DNA of 59,401 bases from Oxalobacteraceae bacterium. Its GTDB lineage: Bacteria > Pseudomonadota > Gammaproteobacteria > Burkholderiales > Burkholderiaceae_D. Shown piece after piece: positions 8,254-16,707 of this stretch; the stretch's first letter is position 1, and each line of letters starts with the position of its first letter. Location of the stretch: assembly GCA_027490255.1 (NCBI GenBank), contig JAIXYM010000118.1, forward strand, positions 1 to 59,401. Reading direction: 5' to 3'. The translations under genes were made by a program, and so were the position numbers. The notes beneath the pieces were generated by a model. The model worked only from the letters and a program-made list of their open reading frames with translations, did no database searches and was not told the DNA's origin.

Positions 8254-10128
8254 TCAAAGAAATCCGGTAGATATCCAGGGGATGGCAGCAACAATAAGTA
8301 CCCCTATCATCAGGGCAATCATATAGCCCACAATGGGCTTCATGCCTTCGTGCGTTGGAATGCGACTGATCGCACAGGCCGCGTAATACCCGACGCCAAA
8401 AGGGGGAGCAAACAAGCCCATACCCATCGCAAATGTTATCACCATCGCAAAGTGCACTTCGTGAATACCCAATTGGCGAGCGATCGGAAACAGCAATGGC
8501 GCGAGCAGCACAATCGACGGAATTCCCTCCAAAACAGATCCAAGAATAACGAAAGCAATAATCGACACCGCCATGAAAGTAATAGCACCGCCAGGAAGCG
8601 ACTTCATCATCTCGGCCAAAGCATGAGAGAAACCGGACTGCGTCAGTGCCCAAGCCATACCTGTCGCTGCGCCGATAATAAAAAGAATCGCCCCAGACAG
8701 CGACGCCGTGCTGACCAGCATCGGATAAATACGCCGCCAATCAAACTGTCGATACACAACCAACCCAATCATGACCGCATACGCAATGCCAATCGTCGAT
8801 ACCTCGGTGGCCGTGGCAACGCCCTCAACGACAGCAGCACGAATCACCAACGGTAGCGCCAGCGCAGGAAGCGCCACAAAAAACAAGCGAACAATCTCTG
8901 ATCTAGTCGACTGCTGAATACCTTCGAGGCTCTCATCTCGGTAGCGCCACCAGACCACTACAGCCAACGCAACACCCACCACAACACCCGGCAAAAGTCC
9001 GCCGGTAAACAAGGCCGCAATCGAGACACCCGTCACCGATCCGATCGTAATCAATACGAGCGATGGTGGAACAGTTTCAGTCTGCGCACCCGTAGCCGAG
9101 AGCAGCGCAACCAATTCGCCCGGCTTGGCGCCGCGCTTGAGCATCTCGGGGAACAAAGCGGGTGCGACAGCCGCCATATCAGCAGCTTTGGATCCCGAAA
9201 TACCCGAGACCAGATACATCGCACCGATCAGTACATACGACAAACCGCCTCGCACATGCCCGAGCAGACTCGCAAGAAAATTCACGATCGCTCGAGCGAT
9301 ACCCGTCATCTCCATCAGCAACCCCAACAGCACGAAGAGCGGAACCGCCAAAAGAATGAGGTGGCTCATGCCTTCGTCCATGCGACCAACGATGACCATC
9401 GTCGGCGTGCTAGTAGTCAGAGAGATATATCCCAATGTCGCCAGCCCAAACGCAAACGCGATCGGCATACCTGACAACACCAGTACCCCAACACCAACGA
9501 CAAAGAAAATGAAAAGATTCCAGTGACCCAAAGACTTGAGTACCGGACCAGCAACATACAAACCCCCGATAATGAGCGCCACCATACCCATCGCCATCAG
9601 AACATCCTTGCGCGTACCGAGACTCAGCATCTTGAGAATGCCGATGATTAGCATCAGCCCGAGACCCACAGGCAGTGCGGCTGCACGCCAAGAATTTGCC
9701 AGCCCCATTGCTGGCGTAGTGACAAACATTTCGTCTTGCGCAAACTCGCAGGCTGGTTGAATAACGAAAGCAAGAAAAGCGATCGCAGCGACGGCGGCAA
9801 CCACATCCAGAAAGGCCCGCATTCGAGGCTCGAGCTTGCCCACCATCGCTGTCATGCGCATATGCTCGTCACGCTGAAACGCAATAAGCGCCCCCAACAT
9901 CGCCAGCCACAAAAATAAAATCGATGCCAACTCGTCAGACCAGACCAGCGGATCGTGCAGCAAATAGCGATGTACCACACCCGTCAGCAAAATAAAAACC
10001 TCGGCCAACACCAAGGCAGCCGCAGGAACTTCAACCAGCATCGCGATCACCCGCTGCATGGCGTCTGGTCCATACCAAGCACGACTCGACTGCACGGCCG
10101 TCAAATTCGATTTTGGAGAAGTAGACAT
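8254..10128 (-). CDS. TRAP transporter fused permease (DctQ-DctM)
   Basis: Inner-membrane component of a tripartite ATP-independent periplasmic transporter, driven by a sodium or proton gradient. At 624 residues it fuses the small DctQ-like subunit (about 1-190, with a conserved hydrophobic segment LVWSDELASILFLWLAMLGA) to the large DctM-like subunit (about 200-624). DctM features are IPIAFAFGLA-like MPIAFAFGLATLGY, SGISGSKAADMAAVAPALFPEM, SATGAQTETVPPSLVLITIG and the C-terminal FAMGMGLFAPPFGVGYYAAC. About 15 hydrophobic segments are visible. Its binding protein DctP is encoded just upstream. Confidence 0.92.
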   Translation of the reverse strand: MSTSPKSNLTAVQSSRAWYGPDAMQRVIAMLVEVPAAALVLAEVFILLTGVVHRYLLHDPLVWSDELASILFLWLAMLGALIAFQRDEHMRMTAMVGKLEPRMRAFLDVVAAVAAIAFLAFVIQPACEFAQDEMFVTTPAMGLANSWRAAALPVGLGLMLIIGILKMLSLGTRKDVLMAMGMVALIIGGLYVAGPVLKSLGHWNLFIFFVVGVGVLVLSGMPIAFAFGLATLGYISLTTSTPTMVIVGRMDEGMSHLILLAVPLFVLLGLLMEMTGIARAIVNFLASLLGHVRGGLSYVLIGAMYLVSGISGSKAADMAAVAPALFPEMLKRGAKPGELVALLSATGAQTETVPPSLVLITIGSVTGVSIAALFTGGLLPGVVVGVALAVVVWWRYRDESLEGIQQSTRSEIVRLFFVALPALALPLVIRAAVVEGVATATEVSTIGIAYAVMIGLVVYRQFDWRRIYPMLVSTASLSGAILFIIGAATGMAWALTQSGFSHALAEMMKSLPGGAITFMAVSIIAFVILGSVLEGIPSIVLLAPLLFPIARQLGIHEVHFAMVITFAMGMGLFAPPFGVGYYAACAISRIPTHEGMKPIVGYMIALMIGVLIVAAIPWISTGFL

Positions 10129-10270
10129 TCAGTTTGATCCACGCGGCTGTGTTGGGTCTTGTTCAGAAATGCGTTGAAATTTTATGTGGGTCATTACAAG
10201 CGATAGATCTGCAATGACTGATTTTTATTAAACCGCTGAAGACAGTTGTTTTACTTTTTTTGAGCCGAGA

Positions 10271-10310
10271 AAGACGCTGGATCCCAGCGAAAGCTGGGAT
10301 CCAGCGTCTT
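10271..10310. repeat. Perfect 18-bp inverted repeat with GAAA loop
   Basis: AAGACGCTGGATCCCAGC (10271-10288), GAAA, then its exact complement (10293-10310). It is a member of the palindromic repeat family seen again at 19813, 23745, 54028-54406 and 57756, but with longer perfect arms. It lies in the 210-base gap between the genes for the TRAP binding protein and the permease, where a hairpin could stabilise the upstream mRNA or lower downstream expression. Confidence 0.85.
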
Positions 10311-10338
10311 TTATTAAATTCACCACCTGCGACAACTA

Positions 10339-11361
10339 TCAACCAAGTTTCCCCGACACCTTCTCCAGCAAATCCCATGCCGTTGCGCCATATTTCGCTT
10401 TCCACTCGGTGTAAAAGGCAGTCGAACGCAGCTTGTTTCGGAAGTCATCCTGCCGCACGTCGATGATGTTTACACCCTTGGCTTTAAGATCAGTCGTCAG
10501 CGTGCTATTAAGCCTGGCAAGGTCGGCACGCTGATCGCTCGCAGATTTATCAAGCTCACGTTGGATGATCTGCTGAACGTCCACAGGCAGCCGCTGAAAC
10601 GATCGCTTGTTACCAAGCACCCAGTAGCCATCCCAGACATGGCCCGTGAGACTGCAGTTCTTTTGTACTTCATAGAGACGAGCGGTCGAGATGATCGCGA
10701 GCGGATTCTCCTGACCTTCCACCACTTTGGTCTGTAACGCGGTATAGACCTCGTTAAAATTGATCGGTGAAGGCGCCGCCTCCAGTGCCTTGAACAATGA
10801 GGTCAGTGGCGGTGCGGGTGGCACGCGGATCTTGAAGCCCTTCAGATCGGCAGCAGACTTGATCTCGCGATTAGATGAAGTGATGTGCCGGAACCCGTTA
10901 TCCCAAATTTTCGACACTGTAAAAATCGATGTCTTGGCAATCTCCGCACGAATAAGTTTACCCAGATCACCATCCATCGCCTTCCAGACATCGTCGTAGC
11001 TTTTGAACGCAAATCCTACGCTGGAAATACCCGAGATCGGCACAAAAGTCGCAAGAATCAGCGATGACAGATTCAGAAAATCCACCGAGCCATTGCGCAC
11101 CTGAGACAGCAGATCCGTATCGCTACCCAACTGATTCGCCGGAAAAATCTTGATATCCACACGACCCGATGTTGCCTCGCGAATTCGATCGTGCGCTTGC
11201 TTGGCTCGAACGTTGACCGGATGCGCAGGATCTTGCCCTGTCGCATACTTGAGTTCAAACTCGGCAGCGCGCGCAGGTCGATGTGCGATTGAAAATAGCG
11301 GCAAAGCCAAAGCGCCGGTCAGAATCTGTCGGCGCGTCATGCGAGGCTTGGATTGAGTCAT
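10339..11361 (-). CDS. TRAP transporter substrate-binding protein (DctP family)
   Basis: Periplasmic binding protein of the TRAP system, 340 residues. The N-terminus MTQSKPRMTRRQILTG followed by a hydrophobic stretch and PARAAEF is a twin-arginine-like signal peptide with cleavage probably after ARA. The mature part shows the DctP pattern: FELKYATGQDPAHPVNVRAK, IKIFPANQLGSDTDLLSQVR, the signature region around GFRHITSSNREIKSAADLKG with FKIRVPPAPP, and NFNEVYTALQTKVVEGQENP. The conserved arginine in KIRVP contacts a carboxylate in characterised members, so an organic acid is the likely ligand. Confidence 0.9.
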   Translation of the reverse strand: MTQSKPRMTRRQILTGALALPLFSIAHRPARAAEFELKYATGQDPAHPVNVRAKQAHDRIREATSGRVDIKIFPANQLGSDTDLLSQVRNGSVDFLNLSSLILATFVPISGISSVGFAFKSYDDVWKAMDGDLGKLIRAEIAKTSIFTVSKIWDNGFRHITSSNREIKSAADLKGFKIRVPPAPPLTSLFKALEAAPSPINFNEVYTALQTKVVEGQENPLAIISTARLYEVQKNCSLTGHVWDGYWVLGNKRSFQRLPVDVQQIIQRELDKSASDQRADLARLNSTLTTDLKAKGVNIIDVRQDDFRNKLRSTAFYTEWKAKYGATAWDLLEKVSGKLG

Positions 11362-11391
11362 TTTGATATTTTTAAAGGAAGAACTGCAGAC

Positions 11392-12174
11392 TCAGTGAAT
11401 CAGCATGCCACCGTTCACGTCTAGCGTGATACCGGTGCAGTAAGCCGAGAGTTCACTGCCCAGAAATACGCAGGCACCCGCCACGTCATCCGCACATCCC
11501 AAGCGTGCGAGCGGGATCGTGTCTTCGATCTCCTTTTTGCGTTCAGGACTTAGCTTGCCTTTAGTGATGTCAGTTTCAATCAGGCCCGGCGTGATGCAAT
11601 TGACGCGAATACCCTCGGCACCAAACTCGCGCGCCATCGCACGAGCCAGACCCAGCACACCCGCCTTGGCAGCAGAGTAATGCGGACCGCCAAAGATACC
11701 GCCACCGCGCTGCGCCGACACCGAAGAAATGCAAATGACGGAACCCGATTTCTGTGTACGCATCGTTGGCAGCACAGACTGAGACATGTACAAAGTACCG
11801 CGCAGACTGACATCCAAAATGCGATCGTAATCGGCGCCGGTAATGTCGAGAGTTTTAACCGGCTGCGTGATGCCGGCATTATTGACGAGGATGTCAATGC
11901 GGCCGAATGTCTTGACGACCGCCGCCACTGCTGCCTCGCATTGAGATTTGTCAGTGACATCGGCGACCAAGCCTAAGTGGCCCTCACCCAAACGTGCAGC
12001 GGCAGCACCCGGATCGGCAGGCGCCAGATCCAGAATCACCACGTGAGCCCCTTGGGCAGCCATCTGGCGTGCAGTGGCAAAGCCCAAGCCGTTAACGCCT
12101 GCGCCACCCGTAATGATGGCGACTTTCTCTTTCAGCAGCATAAAGGTCATCTCTGTCTGATGTGGCGCATTCAC
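11392..12174 (-). CDS. Short-chain dehydrogenase/reductase (SDR family)
   Basis: NAD(P)-dependent oxidoreductase, 260 residues. Rossmann glycine motif ITGGAGVNGLGFATARQM near the N-terminus, the NNAG motif (ILVNNAGITQPV), the catalytic Ser in ICISSVSAQRGGG, the YxxxK pair in HYSAAKAGVLGLARAMARE, and the usual C-terminal CADDVAGACVFLGSELSAYCTG with LDVNGG. First gene of the operon, 30 bases upstream of dctP. The start is uncertain: MNAPHQ at 12174 is listed, but MTFMLL at 12150 or MLLKEK at 12141 fit the family equally well and none has a clear ribosome binding site. Substrate unknown. Confidence 0.88.
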   Translation of the reverse strand: MNAPHQTEMTFMLLKEKVAIITGGAGVNGLGFATARQMAAQGAHVVILDLAPADPGAAAARLGEGHLGLVADVTDKSQCEAAVAAVVKTFGRIDILVNNAGITQPVKTLDITGADYDRILDVSLRGTLYMSQSVLPTMRTQKSGSVICISSVSAQRGGGIFGGPHYSAAKAGVLGLARAMAREFGAEGIRVNCITPGLIETDITKGKLSPERKKEIEDTIPLARLGCADDVAGACVFLGSELSAYCTGITLDVNGGMLIH

Positions 12175-12687
12175 AAGTTCGCGTAATTGTTTTGCAAAAA
12201 TGAAAACTCGAAATGCGCTGCGTTTGAAATCAAGTGTGAATTATAGACAGGCGCTGAGGGCTGATTGATTTTTGGCTAAATGAATGTGAAAACTGGTTAT
12301 GACCAATACTTCACATTACTTAAAAAGTGTGCCGTTACCCCTGCCGAATTGACTATGCACACCTCTTGCTCATCCTGAATTATGAAACTCGCAATATCTG
12401 CTTGGCGGGCACTTGCGTCGACGGACTTGATTTGATGGACTTGATTTGATGGACTTGAGTCGACGGACCAAAGATCATCTCTCTGCGAAGCGCAACGGTC
12501 ATGCTTTTGATCATGCAGTGCTTGTCGTTGGTTTTTTGGGCAAAATGCCACAGCACATTACGTGCGGTAGCTTGGCAGATCTAATCCGCTGGTCATCGGG
12601 CGGTGAATTAAGCTTCACCAAGTGCGTGAGCGCCCGTTTTGGACAGTGACCTTATTGCCGAGTTGGTCGCCGGGAGGGAACGAAGAT
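12175..12687. other. 513-base region without a recognisable gene; small tandem repeat
   Basis: Open frames here give no recognisable protein. It holds the promoter region of the minus-strand operon, not resolved by eye. A 14-base unit ACTTGATTTGATGG is repeated in tandem at 12425-12438 and 12439-12452, and the pair is framed by two copies of GTCGACGGAC (about 12417-12426 and 12459-12468). This region marks the change from conserved chromosome to accessory DNA. Confidence 0.5.
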
Positions 12688-13341
12688 ATGAAAAAAATGT
12701 ACCTGCTTGCTCTTCTGTTGGTTTTGTCCAGTACCGCGACCGCTGCCGGAAAAACAAAACTTGATCGACTACTGTCTGCCGACATGATCGGTCTGCAAAG
12801 GGCTTATTTTGAAAAAATTGCCGGCGCGGCCAAACGCATCAGCGACAAACGCCGTCAATATGACATTCGCGGCTGTTTGATCAACATTGTTGAGGACACC
12901 AATAAAACGATCTTGTCCATCGAACTCGAAAACATTTCAGAGCGATGTACTTTTGATACAGCGAATCTTTTTATGCAAGGACCTGCGCACAAGCTCACCT
13001 TTGCCCGGCTCAATGATGTGAACATAGGCGGTGGCGCAAAAGAAGCATGCCTAGGGTTGTGCGGCAATGCCGCGCCGCCTGTTTATGGGCTAACGGTTCA
13101 GACACCGCATGCGATGACGTTGATAGAATTCGATGCAGAGGTCAGCAACACCGAGGCTTCTACGCATGCAGCAGAACGACTGCGACAGCAATTAGAGAGA
13201 CGATTTCCCGGGGTTGAACTGTATGGCGACTATCTCGGAAAAAGCATTCCCGCCAAAGTTTTTACGGAAATGTGGCTGAAAGAATTTCAGCACGTGCGGA
13301 TCACTTCCATTCGATTTGGCTACAACATTTTTAATAACTGA
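12688..13341 (+). CDS. Secreted hypothetical protein
   Basis: 217 residues. The N-terminus MKKMYLLALLLVLSSTATAA is a clear Sec signal peptide with cleavage after TAA. No lipobox is present. The mature protein has four or more cysteines (RGCLINIV, ERCTFD, EACLGLCG) that could form disulfides in the periplasm, and no recognised domain. The start at 12688 was chosen over an upstream in-frame GTG because the signal peptide begins there and GGGAGG lies upstream. Its 3' end runs convergent into an antitoxin remnant. Function unknown. Confidence 0.7.
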   Translation: MKKMYLLALLLVLSSTATAAGKTKLDRLLSADMIGLQRAYFEKIAGAAKRISDKRRQYDIRGCLINIVEDTNKTILSIELENISERCTFDTANLFMQGPAHKLTFARLNDVNIGGGAKEACLGLCGNAAPPVYGLTVQTPHAMTLIEFDAEVSNTEASTHAAERLRQQLERRFPGVELYGDYLGKSIPAKVFTEMWLKEFQHVRITSIRFGYNIFNN

Positions 13342-13456
13342 TTTCACGACCAAGCTGAACCACCAATTTCACGCCCAGTACTTTGCAGACACGGGAAATG
13401 GTGTTGAAGCGTGGTTGATCATCCGCTCTCAGCGCTTCGTAGAGTGACTCGCTGAA
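13331..13456 (-). pseudogene. C-terminal remnant of an addiction-module antidote protein
   Basis: The minus strand reads SESLYEALRADDQPRFNTI then SRVCKVLGVKLVVQL, with a stop at 13331-13333. This matches the C-terminal half of the HTH antidote family, of which a full copy lies at 19995-20294 (REALYKALRADAHPRFDTI and YKVCKALGVRL). An in-frame stop lies immediately upstream at 13457, so the N-terminal half is missing. It is overwritten at the 5' end by the next gene in another frame. Interpreted as debris of a lost toxin-antitoxin pair. Confidence 0.75.
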
Positions 13457-13695
13457 TCATGCAAATAGGCCGCAACGCTCTCAGGCACATCCACCATAAC
13501 CCGGACGCCCAAGCCATCAAGCACTTGAAAGAGCTTGCCCCACTGAACGGATTCGCTGCCACGTTCAACCTTGCCAAGAAAGTTTTCGCTGACGCCGATA
13601 CTGCCTGCGGCATCGTCCTGACGGATCTTCTGTGCCTTACGGCTAGCCCGCACCACCCTGCCGATGGCGGCTGAATTATCGATGGGTATTTTCAT
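13429..13695 (-). CDS. HipB-like / y4mF-type HTH transcriptional regulator
   Basis: Small Xre-family DNA-binding protein of 88 residues. The helix-turn-helix covers about residues 10-65: IGRVVRASRKAQKIRQDDAA, then GVSENFLGKVERGSESVQWG and LFQVLDGLGVRVMVDVP, a pattern typical of HipB antitoxins. ATG at 13695 is used because GAGGA precedes it; an upstream TTG is possible. No hipA gene follows: downstream lies the antidote remnant. Its last residues (about 79-88) come from reading that remnant in a different frame, so the C-terminus may be a fusion artefact. Two dyad operators lie directly upstream, so autoregulation is likely. Confidence 0.75.
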   Translation of the reverse strand: MKIPIDNSAAIGRVVRASRKAQKIRQDDAAGSIGVSENFLGKVERGSESVQWGKLFQVLDGLGVRVMVDVPESVAAYLHDSASHSTKR

Positions 13696-13700
13696 GGTCA

Positions 13701-13770
13701 ATCCTCACGTTTGTGTGGATTTTGCACCAAATAGAGGTGTTTTAGAGAAAATCCTCAAGATCATGAGGAT
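13701..13770. promoter_or_regulatory. Two operator-like dyads upstream of the HipB-like gene
   Basis: ATCCTCA-N6-TGAGGAT at 13751-13770 is a perfect dyad, and ATCCTCA-N6-TGTGGAT at 13701-13720 differs at one position. The two centres are 50 bases apart, close to five helical turns. E. coli HipB binds TATCC-N8-GGATA, which has similar half-sites. The sites overlap the translation start of the HipB-like gene, consistent with autorepression. Confidence 0.65.
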
Positions 13771-13799
13771 TGCAGTCATGGCCAAGTGATGAAATCGGC

Positions 13800-13902
13800 G
13801 CTCATTGAGCAAGATCATATCAATATTTCAAAAGAAATACATATATAAACTCAAATATTGAATTTTTTATGCATAATATAGATATATTTATAAATATAAC
13901 GG
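13800..13902. other. Very A+T-rich promoter region
   Basis: Between the HipB operators and the ATPase gene the sequence is strongly A+T rich (runs such as ATATATTTATAAATATAAC at about 13881-13900), in contrast to the neighbouring coding DNA. It must contain the promoter of the ATPase gene, but no single pair of hexamers stands out. Such composition is common in transferred DNA and is a typical target of xenogeneic silencers. Confidence 0.5.
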
Positions 13903-15180
13903 ATGAATACGATGTTAGTCGAGTTCCGCGTAAAGAACTTCCGAAGCATGCGCGACGAGCAGGTGCTCAGCCTTGTCGCGTCGAAAGACAAGACCTTGGG
14001 AGACACCAACGTCATGTCCACTGACCTCAAGGCAGCCCCAGGCCTACTGCGTAGCGCGGTCGTTTATGGCGCCAATGCCGGGGGCAAGTCCAATCTCATC
14101 AAAGCCCTCCAGTACATGCGCGGCGTGGTACTGGAGTCGGCCACGGTCATCCAGCCCGGCCAAACCTACGGGGTACAGCCTTTCAGGCTGGATGATCTGT
14201 CTGCCAGCGAAGCGACCGAATTTGAGGTCACCTTCATTGTTGCGGGCGTGCGGTATCAGTACGGCTTTGCAATCACCTCACAGCGCATTGTTCGCGAGCA
14301 TCTGCTGGTTTACAAAGCCTTCAAACCGCAACGCTGGTTTGATCGGCACTTTGAAGTCGACAGTGGCAAAGATGTGTACGAATTCGGCCCCGGCCTGAAA
14401 GGTGCCAAGCATTTGTGGGAAGGCGCGACGCGTCCAAATTCCCTGTTTCTCTCGATGGCCGTTCAGCTAAACAGCGAAGCAATGCGCCCGGTATTCGACT
14501 GGTTTTCGACAGGACTCGTGATTTTCAATGAGCAAGCAAAGCTCAGCCCACAGACTTCGATTCAAATGCTTCAGCAGGCCGAGGGACGCAAGCAAATCTG
14601 CGCTTTTCTCACCGCTGCCGACATCAGCATTTCCGACATCGAGGTCATCACTCATAAAGTGCCAGGACACGCCGTGCATTTCGATCTGGACGCAAACAAG
14701 ACTGAGGTACGCAGCGAAGAGGTAGAAGAACATCAGCTGCGCTTCTCTCACGTGACAGAGCGCGGTAGAGCCGTCTTTGATCTGATTGACGAATCAAGCG
14801 GCACCCGGAATTTGCTTTTCCTGACTGGGCCCGTGCTCGATATTTTGACGAAGGGTTTGACGCTGGTGATCGACGAACTCGATACCAGTCTCCATACGCT
14901 CTTGGTACGAGAGCTGGTAAGACTGTTTCACAGACCCGACGTCAACACAGGGGGCGCGCAGCTCATTTTCACCACGCACGACACATCGCTGCTGGATGCT
15001 CCCAATTTATTCCGGCGTGACCAAGTATGGTTCATTGAAAAAGACAAGGATCAAGCCTCTACACTCGTGGCACTAGCCGAATTCAGCCCACGCAAGAACG
15101 AGGCTCTGGAACGCGGCTACCTAATCGGTCGCTACGGAGCCATCCCCTTCCTGAACCAATCATTGGGATTGCCTAACTGA
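13903..15180 (+). CDS. RloA-like AAA/SMC-type ATPase
   Basis: ATP-binding protein of the OLD/RloA/AAA_15-21 class, 425 residues. MLVEFRVKNFRSMRDEQ is the family N-terminus; Walker A is VVYGANAGGKSNLIKAL (about 54-70); the C-terminal ABC-type Walker B is LTLVIDELDTSLHTLLV with the following TTHDTSLLD. Start at 13903 is listed; the second Met (13912) may be the real one. It overlaps the next gene (TGATG), whose intact form is RloB, so the pair was an RloA-RloB unit. Such ATPase plus nuclease pairs occur in defence islands (OLD/Gabija and PARIS are related designs). With rloB cut short the system is probably inactive. Confidence 0.82.
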   Translation: MNTMLVEFRVKNFRSMRDEQVLSLVASKDKTLGDTNVMSTDLKAAPGLLRSAVVYGANAGGKSNLIKALQYMRGVVLESATVIQPGQTYGVQPFRLDDLSASEATEFEVTFIVAGVRYQYGFAITSQRIVREHLLVYKAFKPQRWFDRHFEVDSGKDVYEFGPGLKGAKHLWEGATRPNSLFLSMAVQLNSEAMRPVFDWFSTGLVIFNEQAKLSPQTSIQMLQQAEGRKQICAFLTAADISISDIEVITHKVPGHAVHFDLDANKTEVRSEEVEEHQLRFSHVTERGRAVFDLIDESSGTRNLLFLTGPVLDILTKGLTLVIDELDTSLHTLLVRELVRLFHRPDVNTGGAQLIFTTHDTSLLDAPNLFRRDQVWFIEKDKDQASTLVALAEFSPRKNEALERGYLIGRYGAIPFLNQSLGLPN

Positions 15181-15356
15181 TGGCGCGGGATAATTCCCCC
15201 GCAGAGCGTCAAAAGAAGCAGCTCGAGCGAAAGCTAGGCCAGCGTGCCAGTTACGACCGAATACTCATCGTGTCCGAAGGTAGCAAGAGCGAGCCCAATT
15301 ACTTTAAGGATATTCGTTCCGCCTATCGCTTGCAGACGGCTACTCGCTTCACGTAA
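15180..15356 (+). pseudogene. Truncated rloB, N-terminal fragment
   Basis: 58 codons reading MARDNSPAERQKKQLERK, then RASYDRILIVSEGSKSEPNY and FKDIRSAYRLQTA, the conserved RloB N-terminus. The ILIVSEGSKSEPNYF block is the first motif of the family. The frame stops at 15354 right after a small repeat (ACGTAACGTAACGTA, 15351-15365); intact RloB proteins are around 200 residues. The rest of the gene is absent and a DUF2130 gene on the other strand follows, so a deletion or replacement happened here. Confidence 0.8.
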
Positions 15357-15398
15357 CGTAACGTAGTGATATCAGCTCAAAAAAGCATATCCCCTGAC

Positions 15399-16580
15399 TT
15401 ACTCGGCCACCGATGCCGCATCGTTCTTGAGCTCGGCAAATTTGGCGGACATGGTTGGGTTGTCCTTGGTCAGCTTTTTAATCGTTACTTCCTGAGCCTT
15501 GTCGTTAGCTAGGCGCAAATTTCGGTCTGTTCCAAGCAATGCCTCTTTGGTTTTTTGAAGATGATCGATCGATTTATCTATCTCATCAATCGCAGTTTGA
15601 AAACGCCTTGACGCCAATTCATAATTTTTTCCAAATGCAGCCTTGAACGAATCAAGCTCATTTTCGAAATTCGTAACATCGATATTCTGAGCTTTTACGA
15701 TCGCAAGTTCTTCCTTGTATTTTAGTGAATTCATCGCCGCATTGCGCAACAGCGTAATGATCGTAATAAAGAACTGAGGGCGGACCACATACATCTTCGG
15801 GAATCGATGCAAGACATCAACGATTCCCGTGTTATAGAGCTCACTATCGGGCTCAAGCATGGACACCAGAACCGCATACTCGCAGCCTTTTTCAGTCCGG
15901 TCCTTGTCGAGCTCCTTTAGAAAATCGTCGTTCTTGCTCTTCGTAGTGGTTCGATCTGCCTCATTCTTCATCTCGAACATGATCGAAACGATCTCGGTGC
16001 CATTCTCATCGAAATCTCGAAAAATATAATCGCCCTTACTTCCGTTACGAGCATCATTATCTTTTTCAAAATACGCCCTCGGAAACGCTGTTGCTCGAAT
16101 TCGATTGAACTCGGTCTCGCAGTGCTGCTCCAGCGTCTCGCCAAGCATCTTGGTAGACAAACGAGATTTCAGGTCGCGCAAACGCTCGATCATGTCATCC
16201 CTATCCTTGATCTGTACTTCGTATCTCTCCTGGATAGATTTCTCGGAGAGCTGCTTCGTCAGCGCCAAGTGATCCAAGCTCGTCTTCAGCTGATCTCTTT
16301 CACTTTCGACAGCACGAACTGCCTCGGATAAAGCTAGTTTTTGATGAATCTCGCTTGCATCAATCTTCGCCTTGAGCTCTTGAATCAAAGCGTCCTTGTC
16401 GGCAGTCACTTGAGTAGTGGCGAGCTGAACGGCGTAATTCTTATCGCGTTCGGCCAACTCCAGTCGTTCATTCAATTGCTGTTCGAAATCACGATCGCGT
16501 ACCTGCTTGAGGATATCTGCGTAACCGGCCTCATCAATCTTGAAATCCTTAGTACAGTGGGGACATGTTATTTCGTTCAT
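15399..16580 (-). CDS. DUF2130 domain-containing protein
   Basis: 393 residues. N-terminal zinc-ribbon-like [17 protein letters not shown], a long coiled coil (about 35-140) rich in Glu, Lys and Leu, then the DUF2130 core with [41 protein letters not shown] text and [20 protein letters not shown], and a second helical region at the C-terminus. The pattern E...F..D....EI.SI.FE.K resembles a PD-(D/E)xK nuclease core, but activity is not established. Members are found scattered near restriction and defence genes. It stands alone, convergent with the rloB remnant. Confidence 0.85.
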   Translation of the reverse strand: MNEITCPHCTKDFKIDEAGYADILKQVRDRDFEQQLNERLELAERDKNYAVQLATTQVTADKDALIQELKAKIDASEIHQKLALSEAVRAVESERDQLKTSLDHLALTKQLSEKSIQERYEVQIKDRDDMIERLRDLKSRLSTKMLGETLEQHCETEFNRIRATAFPRAYFEKDNDARNGSKGDYIFRDFDENGTEIVSIMFEMKNEADRTTTKSKNDDFLKELDKDRTEKGCEYAVLVSMLEPDSELYNTGIVDVLHRFPKMYVVRPQFFITIITLLRNAAMNSLKYKEELAIVKAQNIDVTNFENELDSFKAAFGKNYELASRRFQTAIDEIDKSIDHLQKTKEALLGTDRNLRLANDKAQEVTIKKLTKDNPTMSAKFAELKNDAASVAE

Positions 16581-16707
16581 TTTTTTCCTTTTAGCGCCTC
16601 GAAATCCTTCTCGAGGCCATTTGACGCGACTTATGTCTTTTTAAAACATAAAACTCTTTAGGGTAATGGGCGACGCTCGGATCCAATGCCCTCAAGCACC
16701 CACTCGA

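Noticed and set aside
12297..12551. 84-codon minus-strand frame in the 12.2-12.7 kb gap
   Set aside because: No recognisable protein, overlaps the tandem repeat, and has no ribosome binding site.
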